From assembly GCF_900129465.1 (NCBI RefSeq), contig NZ_FSRA01000002.1, positions 1,612,001 through 1,676,000 on the forward strand: 64,000 bases of DNA. Reading direction: 5' to 3'. Under the pieces are notes generated by a model. It made no database searches. It was not told the DNA's origin and saw nothing but the letters and a program-made list of their open reading frames with translations. This stretch comes from Chitinophaga niabensis (GTDB lineage Bacteria > Bacteroidota > Bacteroidia > Chitinophagales > Chitinophagaceae). Both the position numbers and the translations under genes were made by a program. Shown here one piece after another: positions 1 to 8,977 of this stretch (positions within the stretch are counted from its first letter, which is position 1; every line of letters starts with the position of its first letter).

Positions 1-245
1 ACGATGCGAACTGGAATGAAATTGAAGTAGCTACGCTGGCACTGGTGAGTTCTACTGCTACCTCTGCTACTTACCGCATCCCCACTACATTCAAAGCAGG
101 TACTTATCAGCTGGGAGGTTATGATGCAGATGGCATTGGTATTCAATTGCGGATAACAGACTTCATCGGATTCTGGAACTGGAACAAACAAACGAAAGTA
201 TATGTAAATGTGGACGGTGCTACATCGTTTACTGTTACACCATAA
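1..245 (+). CDS. C-terminal end of an unrecognised surface protein (partial)
   Basis: The reading frame is open from base 3 at the left edge and stops at 243-245, so only the last 80 residues are seen. A GTG at 45 lies inside this frame and is unlikely to be the true start. The visible part is rich in Gly, Thr, Tyr and alternating hydrophobic residues, as in a secreted beta-sandwich, and ends FTVTP. It does not end in the aromatic residue typical of an outer-membrane barrel. The next gene, a lipoprotein, begins 57 bases downstream on the same strand, so the two are probably co-transcribed. I do not recognise the family. Confidence 0.6.
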   Translation, partial: DANWNEIEVATLALVSSTATSATYRIPTTFKAGTYQLGGYDADGIGIQLRITDFIGFWNWNKQTKVYVNVDGATSFTVTP

Positions 246-302
246 TAAATGCATTACAGCACATCCAAAACCCTTATTGTTTATTATTAATCCAATATTA
301 CT

Positions 303-1010
303 ATGACACAAATTAAAACCCTTTCGCGCTTAGCGCTGTTGTTAACCACTGCCTCCACTTTGTTCGTTGCCTCCTGCTCCAAGAACAAAGATGTGGATGC
401 AATAACCCTTCGTGATCAAACCCTGTCCGTAACCATCCCGGACGGAACTAGTCAGAGCATTACAGGCCCCGGCGTAACTTCCGGAACTATCAGCCGTTCC
501 GGTAGCGTGTATACCGTAACAAACTTTAAACAAGCCTATTCAACAGGCCCCGGCCAACCAGCAGATGGTAATCTCTACTGGCGCTTTACAGTGAACGAAG
601 CTGGTACCCCTGCTAACTTCAATATTAAGTTCACTGGCATTGCTACAGGAGATATTACCTCTAACGATTCCATCCGTTTCATTAATAAAGCTTTTGCTTC
701 TGTGGTATATGCAGACTGGGCAACGGCATCAAACCCCGCCAGTTCTCCAGCAGGTTCTAACGTGATCGGTATGGACCAGGTAACAGGTACAGGTATTCCT
801 CCAGCCGTTGCGGCATATGCAAATGGAGCCGGCTGGTATATTTACAATTGGAGTGGCGGTCATACCGTTACCCCAGTTTCCGGCAGAGTACTTTTATGGA
901 AGAGCGGTACCACCATCTATAAATTTGATATTCAGTCTATTTATCTCAATGGTGTTACCGGCGGTTCTTTCCCTTATTACAATTTCAGATACGAGGAGCT
1001 GATCCCGTAA
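303..1010 (+). CDS. Outer-surface lipoprotein, possibly HmuY-like heme-binding
   Basis: A 235-residue protein with a signal peptide and lipobox ending at Cys25 (FVASC), so it is predicted to be lipid-anchored and exported. The rest is beta-rich. The C-terminal third has the pattern seen in HmuY-type heme-binding lipoproteins: a strand containing TTIYKFDIQSIYLN, a Gly-rich turn, then YYNFRYEEL at the end. HmuY proteins capture heme for a TonB receptor, but no receptor is visible in the window. The upstream partial gene may belong to the same operon. Lipoprotein status is clear; the HmuY assignment rests on a short motif and is tentative. A hairpin terminator follows. Confidence 0.6.
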   Translation: MTQIKTLSRLALLLTTASTLFVASCSKNKDVDAITLRDQTLSVTIPDGTSQSITGPGVTSGTISRSGSVYTVTNFKQAYSTGPGQPADGNLYWRFTVNEAGTPANFNIKFTGIATGDITSNDSIRFINKAFASVVYADWATASNPASSPAGSNVIGMDQVTGTGIPPAVAAYANGAGWYIYNWSGGHTVTPVSGRVLLWKSGTTIYKFDIQSIYLNGVTGGSFPYYNFRYEELIP

Positions 1011-1034
1011 ACCATTAAAAGATGCTGCTGTAAA

Positions 1035-1069
1035 AAAGAAAGGTTGCTCTCCGAGAGCAACCTTTCTTT
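1035..1069. terminator. Bidirectional hairpin terminator
   Basis: A perfect 16-bp inverted repeat (1035-1050 and 1054-1069) with a 3-base CCG loop. It lies between the end of the lipoprotein gene on the plus strand and the end of the dioxygenase gene on the minus strand. Its arms are A-rich on one side and T-rich on the other, so each strand gets a U-tract. The right arm overlaps the dioxygenase stop codon. Confidence 0.85.
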
Positions 1070-1934
1070 ATCCTAATCTCACTGAAGTCATGGTTAGCGA
1101 TCCCGCCACCGCCTTATCATTAAATATCTCTACTTCGTCTTTTGCTCCCTTTAATCCAAGCGTGTACATCAATGGATAATAATGGTCCGGGGTAGGGATA
1201 GCCAGTCTTATATCCTTACTAATGGTTTCATATTTTATCAGCGAGGTATGATCGCCATTATAGATGAGTTGTTTGAATTTCGAATTGATATCTAATGCCC
1301 AGTCATATCCATACCCGGGTTTATCCAACTTATCCCATGCTATCATACCCAGGTTGTGGACCATGTTGCCGCTTCCGATGATCAATATGCCTTTCTTCCG
1401 TAGCTCATATAATTCTTTTGCCAGGTTATAATGATATTCCGGGCCTTTGGAATAATCGATGCTTAATTGCAATACGGGGATGTTGGCTTTGGGATACATG
1501 TGACGAATGATCGTCCAGGTACCGTGGTCTAATCCCCAGTCGTGTGCCATTTCCACTTTGGTGGAATGAATGAGGGATGCTGTTTCTTTTGCAATAGCAG
1601 GGCTTCCGGGTGCAGGATATTGTACAGCAAAGAGTTCGGGGGGGAAACCGCCGAAGTCGTGGATGGTTTCCGGGAAATCCATGGCCGTGATCTTTGTTCC
1701 TTTGCTCAGCCAGTGAGCAGAAACTACCAATACCGCTGCCGGTGTTGGAATAGTTTCAGCCATTTTTACCCAGTGCTGTGTGAAGCTGTTGTGCTCAATA
1801 CCATTCATGGGAGAGCCATGGCCGATGAACAACACCGGCATCAGTGTGCCATTTTCTGATAAATTATCCGTGAACTTATTGAATGCGGCGAGGCCGCTTA
1901 ATGCTATCATTTTAAGAAAGTCTTTTCGTTCCAT
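1068..1934 (-). CDS. Class III extradiol ring-cleavage dioxygenase (DODA/YgiD type)
   Basis: A 288-residue protein of the LigB/4,5-DOPA extradiol dioxygenase family, which opens catechol-type rings with a His-bound metal. Histidine motifs of the family are visible in order: GHGSP, SAHW, DHGTW and MVHNLG. The family is usually about 260 residues. The extra N-terminus begins with RKDFLK followed by a short hydrophobic run, which resembles a twin-arginine signal with Lys in the second position. Its ATG overlaps the stop of the upstream reductase by one base (TAATG), so it is translationally coupled and last in a leftward unit. The natural substrate is unknown; YgiD homologues cleave L-DOPA in vitro. 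Confidence 0.88.
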   Translation of the reverse strand: MERKDFLKMIALSGLAAFNKFTDNLSENGTLMPVLFIGHGSPMNGIEHNSFTQHWVKMAETIPTPAAVLVVSAHWLSKGTKITAMDFPETIHDFGGFPPELFAVQYPAPGSPAIAKETASLIHSTKVEMAHDWGLDHGTWTIIRHMYPKANIPVLQLSIDYSKGPEYHYNLAKELYELRKKGILIIGSGNMVHNLGMIAWDKLDKPGYGYDWALDINSKFKQLIYNGDHTSLIKYETISKDIRLAIPTPDHYYPLMYTLGLKGAKDEVEIFNDKAVAGSLTMTSVRLG

Positions 1935-2755
1935 TATAATTGCTGGAGGAATGATTTGATGTTTACCGGTTTGCGGCCGAGTAATTTTTCCAGGTCATCT
2001 CCGGCATAGCTCAATGCGCCGGTGGAGAAAGTAACCCCAATCCCTGCGCTTACAATGATCTGCTCCTGTGGTAAGCCAGCTTTGGCTAAGATCTCTTTGA
2101 ATTCCTGCACGGTAACGTCCTGGTATTTGATGTCCAGGATATCCGCCATTTCGGCTAAAGTGAAAGAAGGAGAAGAAGTGATCTCGTAGATCTGGTTACG
2201 GTGTTTCTCCGGTGCGGATAATACTTTCGCCAGGGCTTCTGCCATTTCACTGCGCAAAGCAAGATTTATTTTGGCGCTGTTGCTGGGATAGGTCCAGGTA
2301 CCTGTTTCTATAGCATTTCCTAAGAACCAGGGCATATATTCCAAGTAAAAAGTATTCCTGAAAATGGTATATGCCATACCGGATGCGATCAGCAGTTTTT
2401 CTGTTTCTGCGTGATCAGGAGCCAGCGGACCGGGAGAACCTGCTGCCTGAACATGGCTGGTGTAAATAATATGCTGCACACCGGCTGCTTTGGCTGCATC
2501 GATCACATTAGCATGCTGTTCCACCCTGTTTCCGAAAGTACTGGTAGATACCAGGAGCAGTACTTCAATTCCTTTTAAAGCAGTTTGCAAAGCGGCTTTA
2601 TCGTTATAGTCGCCAATCCTTATTTCAACAGGGAGATCTTTGCCTTTCTCCGCTGACCTAACCAGGCCGGCTACTTTCGCGGCGGGGTTTTCTTTGAGTA
2701 ATGCATTAATGGTTAATTGTCCGAGATGTCCGTTTGCGCCGGTAATGAGTATCAT
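1934..2755 (-). CDS. NmrA/QOR2-type NAD(P)-binding reductase
   Basis: A 273-residue atypical short-chain dehydrogenase. The N-terminus has the nucleotide-binding motif TGANGHLG, and the middle carries YTSHVQA and a RNTFYLEYMPW segment typical of NmrA/quinone oxidoreductase 2 (YtfG-like) proteins. These bind NAD(P) and act as quinone reductases or redox sensors. The start overlaps the preceding gene by four bases (ATGA), and the stop overlaps the next gene by one base, so it sits in a tightly coupled operon with a Rossmann-fold protein and an extradiol dioxygenase. A role in handling quinones or catechols fits the context but is inferred. Confidence 0.85.
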   Translation of the reverse strand: MILITGANGHLGQLTINALLKENPAAKVAGLVRSAEKGKDLPVEIRIGDYNDKAALQTALKGIEVLLLVSTSTFGNRVEQHANVIDAAKAAGVQHIIYTSHVQAAGSPGPLAPDHAETEKLLIASGMAYTIFRNTFYLEYMPWFLGNAIETGTWTYPSNSAKINLALRSEMAEALAKVLSAPEKHRNQIYEITSSPSFTLAEMADILDIKYQDVTVQEFKEILAKAGLPQEQIIVSAGIGVTFSTGALSYAGDDLEKLLGRKPVNIKSFLQQL

Positions 2756-3168
2756 AGTTTATTTCTTTTAAGTTGAATATCAGGAAAAAAGCCGACTGAC
2801 CTCAGAAGGTCTGCGGTAGCGTAGAGTGCTTCTCCGTCATCACCGGAGATATTAATAACACGTTGCTCCGGGGAAAGGTTGGAGAATTCCACCACTTTGG
2901 AATGAGGAAGCAGGGTTTGCAATGTTTCCAGGGAGCCGTTGCTGAGTACGATCTTTTGCACGGCCACTGCCCTGATCTTTTCTGCCATTTCTTCTGCCTG
3001 GGCCGCCAGTACAATAATGTCTGCTTCCCAACTTGCTTCAATAGGGCAATCCATGAGTTCCCCTTCTTTACATTCCCATCCAAACAGCAGTATGCGATAC
3101 CTGCCTTTGGACAGTGTTTGTGCAAGTGGCGTTTTGCCAATGATCGCTATGGTGGTTGTGGTGGTCAT
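2752..3168 (-). CDS. Small Rossmann-fold protein, F420/NADP-oxidoreductase-like
   Basis: A 138-residue protein starting with a Thr-rich run and IAIIGKTPLAQTL, followed by alternating strands and helices (DIIVLAAQAEEM, KIVLSNGS) and ending with ADLLRSVGFFPDIQL. This order resembles NADP-dependent F420 reductase-type proteins, but the protein is much shorter than the roughly 200 residues of that family and lacks a clean GxGxxG. I chose the ATG at 3168; an in-frame TTG lies three codons upstream. It overlaps the next gene by four bases. It lies 57 bases after the Crp-type regulator. Function unknown; a compacted cofactor-binding protein is likely. Confidence 0.6.
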   Translation of the reverse strand: MTTTTTIAIIGKTPLAQTLSKGRYRILLFGWECKEGELMDCPIEASWEADIIVLAAQAEEMAEKIRAVAVQKIVLSNGSLETLQTLLPHSKVVEFSNLSPEQRVINISGDDGEALYATADLLRSVGFFPDIQLKRNKL

Positions 3169-3225
3169 GCTTTGCAAAGGTACGCATGCCTCATGCTCCG
3201 ATCCATTGATCCCAGATAAGAAATT

Positions 3226-3807
3226 TTACTTTTTGTGCAGCAGTTGTTTGCGGATGCGGCTCAGGGTTTCCGGGGTAAGGCCGATATAAGTGGCAATAAT
3301 ATGCTGGGGTACGCGGTTGACGATATCAGGATAAGTTTTGGTGAAGCGGATATATTTTTCTTCCGTGGAATCACTCAGTACGCCCGTGATCCTTCTTTGC
3401 ATGGCCACTAAATTATTCTGCATCAGGATCCTTAAATAACGTTCCATCTTGGGTACTTTGGCCACCATTTCCTCAAAGGTGCTATTGCTTAACATGAGGG
3501 CTTCTGTATCTTCTAATGCAGTGATATTATATAAAGAGCGTTCATTGGTAAGAAAGCTGTACATGTCTGAGATCCACCAGTTCTCCGGGGCAAATTGCAC
3601 TGTGTGCTCTCCACCGTTATCGTCCGTATAATGTGTGCGGAGTAAACCTTTTTCAACAAAGAGGATGTATTTACAGGCCTCACCTGCCTGTAGTACGTAT
3701 TGTTTTTTTCGGATCTTTTTGGGTACGAAGCAGGTTTTGATCACTTCCTGTTCTTCAGCAGAGAGCGATACTTTCCGGTTAATATTATCCAGCAATACTT
3801 CGTACAT
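3226..3807 (-). CDS. Crp/Fnr-family transcriptional regulator
   Basis: A 193-residue protein with a cyclic-nucleotide-binding-type beta-barrel in the first 115 residues (YVLQAGEACKYILFVEKGLLR, then PENWWISDMYSF) and a short C-terminal helix-turn-helix (IIATYIGLTPETLSRIRKQL). This is the common short Crp-like regulator of Bacteroidota. It is the first gene of the leftward unit with the Rossmann, NmrA and dioxygenase genes, and probably regulates them. The ligand is not known; many Bacteroidota members lack the Arg/Ser pair needed for cAMP. Confidence 0.87.
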   Translation of the reverse strand: MYEVLLDNINRKVSLSAEEQEVIKTCFVPKKIRKKQYVLQAGEACKYILFVEKGLLRTHYTDDNGGEHTVQFAPENWWISDMYSFLTNERSLYNITALEDTEALMLSNSTFEEMVAKVPKMERYLRILMQNNLVAMQRRITGVLSDSTEEKYIRFTKTYPDIVNRVPQHIIATYIGLTPETLSRIRKQLLHKK

Positions 3808-3827
3808 AATTGCTAAGATAGGAATAA

Positions 3828-3857
3828 TATGGCGGGCACCGTTAGATGCCCGCCATA
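3828..3857 (-). terminator. Hairpin terminator after susD
   Basis: An 11-bp perfect stem (3828-3838 with 3847-3857) and an 8-base loop, GC-rich at the core (GGCGGGCA/TGCCCGCC). It starts five bases after the susD stop on the minus strand and is followed by a T-rich stretch. It separates the SusCD operon from the Crp regulator gene downstream. Confidence 0.8.
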
Positions 3858-3861
3858 GATT

Positions 3862-5556
3862 TTACCAACCTTCGTTCTGAGGATATTTGGGTCCTGTAGT
3901 CACCGCATCTATTTGCGTTTGCGGGATCGGGCGCAGCAGGTGTTTGGGACTGATGAAATTTGCACGGCTGTCCGGCGTATGCAAATTCAGCCTTTTCTGT
4001 AACTGACCTGTTCTGATGAGGTCCAGCCACCTGGTGTTTTCACCTGCCAGCTCGCGGGAACGTTCATCCAGGATGAAGTCGAGGTTCACATCAGCCACCG
4101 TAATGGTCATGGCTGCTTTATTGCCTGTAGGGAATGCGGCCCTTTCACGTACGGCATTCAGATAAGGTACGGCATCTCCGGGCCGGCCATCCATTAATGC
4201 GGCTTCTGCTGCCACTAGATATGTTTCCGCTAAACGGTATGCGATCACGGGCCTGATGGAAGGAGCGTTCATATCAGAGCGTTTGGTGTCCACAAACTTC
4301 GTTAGTGCAGGAGAAAGCCGCGGATTATATAAACGGGAAGGGATCAGTGTATAAGGTGCAGCTGCGATCTGGGCTGCCGTTCTGTTCCCCTGCGGCATGT
4401 AAATAGCTGTATCGCCCAGTTTGAATTTAGGCCCATTGGGAACTGCGCCAGCCGGAGCACCCGGAGGTAAGGTAGCAGGCCATTTTGGAATACTGGCCGC
4501 GTTGTTACAATACCAAACGGTCTGAAAGGATTTGTCGAACCGGGTATCATTCACTCTTTCTTTAAATACGGTATCTATCAGCCATAAGGTAGGGATCGTA
4601 CGGATATACGGACGGCCATCATGAATATTACGGGCCATGCCATCTACTTTTTCATACAAGGGAGAAAAGAGATGCACCAGCATATTATCCGGCGTACGGT
4701 TATCCTGTTTGGGTGATCCGTTGTAAGCCAGGCTGGAAGTATGTTGTACAGACCACAATACTTCCATGTTCGCTTCATTACCTTCTGCAAAAACATTCCC
4801 GAAATCAGGCAGCATCGCCAGGCCTAAACCAGGAGCCGTATTGATCAGGTCTACAGCAGTGTTGTATGCATCCTTGTAATCAGTGGCTACTTTGGATTTT
4901 CCACCTGCACGGGCTAAATAGACTTTTGCCAGCACATGTTTTGCAGCGGCGGCATTAGCCCTTCCGGGATCCAGGCCTTTTGTGGTAGGCGCCGGTTGCA
5001 GATCAGGGATCGCTTCTTTCAGGTCTTTGATGATGGCATTGAATACATCAGCCTGCGGATGCCTTGTAGCAGCAGTGAGCGCTTTGTCCTGGAATTTATC
5101 CAGCAGGGTTACATCTCCCCAGAATTGTACCAGCACAAAATTGTAGTTAGCACGCAGGAACTTGGCTTCTGCAATGAGGCGTTTCTTTGTTTCTGCAGGG
5201 ATTTCTGCCACATCCGGCGCAAAGTCGATCACGGCATTGCAGGTATTGATATAGGTGTAACAGTTCTTCCATAACGCTTCCACCTTTCCATCATTGGTTT
5301 GGTAGGTAGGGGCATACAGGAACATATTACTGTTACCGTCATTTCCTTTCATGAATTCATCCGTGGCAACTGTGGCCATGGAGAAGTAATCTTCGCAACC
5401 CCAGATAGTTCTTGTACCTGCATAAGAAGCATCCAGCGCTGCATTAACACCCTGAACGGATTTATAGAAATCCGGCGTGAGTACCGAGTTGGGTTTCTCA
5501 TCCAGCATCTTTGAACAGCTGGAAAGGAGTACACATAATATGATGATCTTTTTCAT
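3862..5556 (-). CDS. SusD/RagB-family outer-membrane nutrient-binding lipoprotein
   Basis: A 564-residue protein with a lipobox ending at Cys14 (LLSSC), and the SusD signature of an N-terminal region DEKPNSVLTPDFYKS, TPR-like helices (AEAKFLRANYNFVLVQFWGD) and a C-terminal region with RLAETYLVAAEAAL and ERSRELAGENTRWLDLIRTG. SusD proteins cap the SusC barrel and bind glycans or peptides at the cell surface. It starts 18 bases after the SusC stop, the standard SusCD order. The substrate cannot be read from the sequence. A hairpin terminator follows. Confidence 0.95.
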   Translation of the reverse strand: MKKIIILCVLLSSCSKMLDEKPNSVLTPDFYKSVQGVNAALDASYAGTRTIWGCEDYFSMATVATDEFMKGNDGNSNMFLYAPTYQTNDGKVEALWKNCYTYINTCNAVIDFAPDVAEIPAETKKRLIAEAKFLRANYNFVLVQFWGDVTLLDKFQDKALTAATRHPQADVFNAIIKDLKEAIPDLQPAPTTKGLDPGRANAAAAKHVLAKVYLARAGGKSKVATDYKDAYNTAVDLINTAPGLGLAMLPDFGNVFAEGNEANMEVLWSVQHTSSLAYNGSPKQDNRTPDNMLVHLFSPLYEKVDGMARNIHDGRPYIRTIPTLWLIDTVFKERVNDTRFDKSFQTVWYCNNAASIPKWPATLPPGAPAGAVPNGPKFKLGDTAIYMPQGNRTAAQIAAAPYTLIPSRLYNPRLSPALTKFVDTKRSDMNAPSIRPVIAYRLAETYLVAAEAALMDGRPGDAVPYLNAVRERAAFPTGNKAAMTITVADVNLDFILDERSRELAGENTRWLDLIRTGQLQKRLNLHTPDSRANFISPKHLLRPIPQTQIDAVTTGPKYPQNEGW

Positions 5557-5574
5557 AACAAAGCAATTGAAAGA

Positions 5575-8500
5575 TTATAAAGTAAGGTTGATACCAAATA
5601 CCATAGACCATGTAGCCGGGGTATCCGCATTGATGTTCCCTGCAGATTCAGGATCTACACCATGGAATTTATTACGGTATTCAGAGAACAGGATGAAAGG
5701 GTCCTGCGCTGTTGCATATACACGAACAGAACGGGCTCTCAGTCTTTGTACAAAAGAAGAAGGCAGATTGTAACCCAGGCTCATGCTCCTTATTTTCAGG
5801 AAGCTGCCATCAATATAACCCAGCGTGGAATTGTACTGCGTTTGGGTGGAACTATTATTAGGTTTAGGGTAATAGGTTTCTCCGTTTGTTGGTGTCCAAT
5901 AGTTCACATTCAGGTTGTTGTAATTGCCCTGGAAGGTATTGGAAAAGCCACCACCATATAATTTACTGTTCAGCATACCACCCATGCGTGCAAATACTAC
6001 TACGGTGAGGTCCAATCCTTTATAGGAAAAGCGGTTAGTCATACCGCCTTCCCATTTTGGCTGGTTGGAACCAATGATCGTTCTGTCTGCTGTACTGAAA
6101 GCTGTATCACCATTTACATCCCGCACGCGAATATTACCGATCACGGAAGTAGGGCCTGTTACTTTTTGCTTATGGGCCAGGGCTGTGAGGGAATCCTCTT
6201 TTGTATTCTGCCAGATGCCAATACGATCATAGTCATAATAAACACCGATAGGCTGACCCACAAACCAACCGTTATTGATATCCTGCTGGATACCATCATA
6301 CAGCTCCGTGATCTTTCCGCGGTTGATATAGAAATTCAGATTGGAAGTCCAGGTGAAATCATTGGCCCCTTTACCCTGGATATTCACCGTGGATAGCTGC
6401 ACTTCAATACCCTTGTTCTCTGTTTTACCTACATTCACCAGTACATCGCTGGGAATGCCTGTGGTGAATGGTAGTTTCTGTGGCAGCAGCAGGTTATTGG
6501 TGTATTGTTTATATACTTCCACACTACCCGTGATGCGGTTATTGAAGAATCCGAAGTCAAGTCCTGCGTTGATGGTAGAAGTGTATTCCCAGGTAAGTTT
6601 AGAGTTAGATGCAGAATTGAAATAAACGCCGGTTACGTTAGTTGATCCATAGTTATAAGTAACCGCTGCCAGCGAGCCCAGTGTCTGATAAGGATCGATG
6701 GCGGTATTACCCACACGTCCGATACTTGCACGGAGCTTTAAATTGGATACATTGGCGGCGGACTTCAGGAAGTTTTCACGGTTGATATTCCAGCCAATAG
6801 CGGCGGAAGGGAAACCCTGGTATTTATTACCCGGAGCAAGACGGGAACTACCATCTGTACGCATGGTTAAAGTGAGCAGGTAACGATCGTCGAAATTATA
6901 GTTCAACCGGCCCATATAGGAAATGATGTTCCATTTATTCGCTGATCCGCTACCAGCAAGGTTCAAACCATACTGGCTGTTGAAGTATTGCAGATTGTCA
7001 GATAAGAGGGAATTATTATTGTACTTGTTAGTCTGATTGTTTGATTGCTGCACACTGTACAATCCGGTGAGATTGAAACGGTGTTTATGGAAAGTCTTAT
7101 CATATGTGAGCAGGTGTTCCAGCGTATAGTTGGAACTCAGCACATATTCATTACTACTGGTGTTCAGATTGCCCTGGTTATTGGTAGTTTTCGCAGAATA
7201 GAAAGTACCATAGGTATCGTTTTTGATCTCCGCGCCACCATTAAAGCGGTATTTCAAACCAGGCAGGATGTTTACATCCAGATAAACGGTGGTAAAAGTA
7301 CCTGTACGTTTCCTTTTTTCTACTGAGGCGCCGGGAACAAAGTTGGCGAGTGGGTTCCAGATCTGTTTGGCACTTCCTGCAACGAAAGCGTTGATAACAG
7401 CACCAGTGCTGTCGTAGGCGGCAGCCATAGGACTTGCTCTTAATGCCTGGCCCATGGGATTGGCACTTTCGCCATCCGTGGTAGAATAGTTGTTCAGTGA
7501 ACTTACACCTATTTTAAAGATCTTATTGATCTGGTGATCCACACTGGCTTTCACGGTGAACCTTTCAAAGGACTGGCCAAAGTAGATACCAGTTTCTTTA
7601 AAGTATCCGCCGGAGGCGCTGAACTGCGTTCTTTCATTACCACCTGAAATGCCGATCTGGTGATTGGTCATCAAACCAGTGCGGTAAATGAGGTCCTGCC
7701 AGTCTGTATTTCTGCCGGCAGCAAGGCCCGCCCTTTCTTCTGCATCAAAAGCATCCAGCAGGATCTGGGGATCTTCCGGCGTTTTATATTTAACGTTATC
7801 ACTGTTATGGTAAGCCCATTTTTTAAGACCGGCATATTGTTGGGAATTCATCAGGTCATATTTGCCGGCGGGTTTTACGAAACCGCCATAACCGCTGTAA
7901 GTGATCTGTGCCTGGCCGCTGCGGCCACGTTTGGTAGAAACAAGGATCACCCCGTTGGCGCCTCTTGAGCCATAAATAGCAGTGGCAGATGCATCTTTTA
8001 ATACTTCTACAGAAGTAACGTCATCCGGGTTCAGGTCGTTAATATCCCCATTATAGGGAATACCATCTACAACAAAAAGCGGCGAGTTGGTAGCCTTGAG
8101 TGATCTGCTGCCCCTGATGAGGATAACAGGTTTGGCACCGGGTTTACTGTTACCGCCATTTTTCTGAATGTCAATACCAGCACCCTGGCCTTTTAGGGCA
8201 GAACTCAGGTTGGAAGAAGGTACATCCCTTAAGGCCTGTGAGTTGATGGAAGCAATGGAACCCGTTACATCCGATCTTTTCTGGGAGCCATATCCTACTA
8301 CCACTACTTCATTCAATTCACCTTTGTTGGTGGCCAGCAGTACCGTTACATTATTCATGTCTGCAGCTGCCACGTTTAGCTCACGTGTGATGAAACCTGT
8401 GTAAGTGATCCTGAGTGTACCGTTTGCAGGAGCTTTCAGTTCAAAATTGCCATTGGCATCAGTAGCTGTGCCACTGGTGGTACCTTTGATCCCAATGTTG

Positions 8501-8670
8501 GCGCCCGGCAATGGGTCCCCGGTCTGCGAAGCCACTTTTCCTTTTACCGTCACCAGTTTCTCCTGTGCAAATACTGCAGTGGAAGAAAACAGCAGGCATA
8601 ACATAGTTAGTTTAAATAGTAGTCTGCCGGGTGGAATGGCCGGCATAACTGAAATGATCCAGTTTCTCAT
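5575..8670 (-). CDS. SusC/RagA-family TonB-dependent outer-membrane transporter (no STN domain)
   Basis: A 1031-residue protein when started at the ATG at 8670 (MRNWIISVM), which gives a signal peptide ending AVFAQ; an upstream in-frame extension to 8751 has no signal-like character and is rejected. After the signal come a carboxypeptidase-D-like fold (VKGKVASQTGDPLPGANI), a TonB-box-like segment (NEVVVVGYG), a plug domain (SSALKGQGAGI ... GVILVSTKRG) and a long beta-barrel ending in GINLTL. It imports a SusD-captured substrate using TonB energy. It lacks the N-terminal STN domain and has no sigma/anti-sigma genes nearby, so it is probably controlled through the LacI-type operator upstream. 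Confidence 0.95.
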   Translation of the reverse strand: MRNWIISVMPAIPPGRLLFKLTMLCLLFSSTAVFAQEKLVTVKGKVASQTGDPLPGANIGIKGTTSGTATDANGNFELKAPANGTLRITYTGFITRELNVAAADMNNVTVLLATNKGELNEVVVVGYGSQKRSDVTGSIASINSQALRDVPSSNLSSALKGQGAGIDIQKNGGNSKPGAKPVILIRGSRSLKATNSPLFVVDGIPYNGDINDLNPDDVTSVEVLKDASATAIYGSRGANGVILVSTKRGRSGQAQITYSGYGGFVKPAGKYDLMNSQQYAGLKKWAYHNSDNVKYKTPEDPQILLDAFDAEERAGLAAGRNTDWQDLIYRTGLMTNHQIGISGGNERTQFSASGGYFKETGIYFGQSFERFTVKASVDHQINKIFKIGVSSLNNYSTTDGESANPMGQALRASPMAAAYDSTGAVINAFVAGSAKQIWNPLANFVPGASVEKRKRTGTFTTVYLDVNILPGLKYRFNGGAEIKNDTYGTFYSAKTTNNQGNLNTSSNEYVLSSNYTLEHLLTYDKTFHKHRFNLTGLYSVQQSNNQTNKYNNNSLLSDNLQYFNSQYGLNLAGSGSANKWNIISYMGRLNYNFDDRYLLTLTMRTDGSSRLAPGNKYQGFPSAAIGWNINRENFLKSAANVSNLKLRASIGRVGNTAIDPYQTLGSLAAVTYNYGSTNVTGVYFNSASNSKLTWEYTSTINAGLDFGFFNNRITGSVEVYKQYTNNLLLPQKLPFTTGIPSDVLVNVGKTENKGIEVQLSTVNIQGKGANDFTWTSNLNFYINRGKITELYDGIQQDINNGWFVGQPIGVYYDYDRIGIWQNTKEDSLTALAHKQKVTGPTSVIGNIRVRDVNGDTAFSTADRTIIGSNQPKWEGGMTNRFSYKGLDLTVVVFARMGGMLNSKLYGGGFSNTFQGNYNNLNVNYWTPTNGETYYPKPNNSSTQTQYNSTLGYIDGSFLKIRSMSLGYNLPSSFVQRLRARSVRVYATAQDPFILFSEYRNKFHGVDPESAGNINADTPATWSMVFGINLTL

Positions 8671-8977
8671 AACGTTTGATTTTAATAATGAAGGAGGGAA
8701 AATGAATAAATTAATGGGTTTGCTCAGTACTGCGCATGAGGAGCAGCACAAGCAGGCAATAGCTTATGTTTTCATAAAAGTGGAATTAAATTAACTTTTC
8801 TGTCTTGATGCAAACGTTTGCAAAAACCTGGTTAAAAAGGAGCGCTTTCGCACTCTGGTAATTGTAAACAGGCTACCACCGGTATTTTAACCGATGGAAA
8901 ACTTACTTAAAGTTGCTCATTTTTATTATACCGGAATGGACCGATTTTAACAGATGCAGGTGTTTTTTTAACACTTC
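8671..8977. other. Intergenic region upstream of susC
   Basis: A 307-base gene-free stretch between the susC start and the end of the DUF6766 gene. It holds the LacI-type palindrome at 8809-8822 and a possible minus-strand promoter overlapping it: TTTG within the palindrome, 17 bases, then TAATTTAA. No Shine-Dalgarno sequence precedes the susC ATG. I see nothing else in it. Confidence 0.5.
8809..8822. promoter_or_regulatory. Perfect 14-bp LacI-family-type operator
   Basis: TGCAAACGTTTGCA is a perfect palindrome with the central CG dinucleotide typical of LacI/GalR-family operators. It lies about 140 bases upstream of the susC ATG. No LacI-family gene is in the window, so the regulator would be encoded elsewhere. 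Confidence 0.6.
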
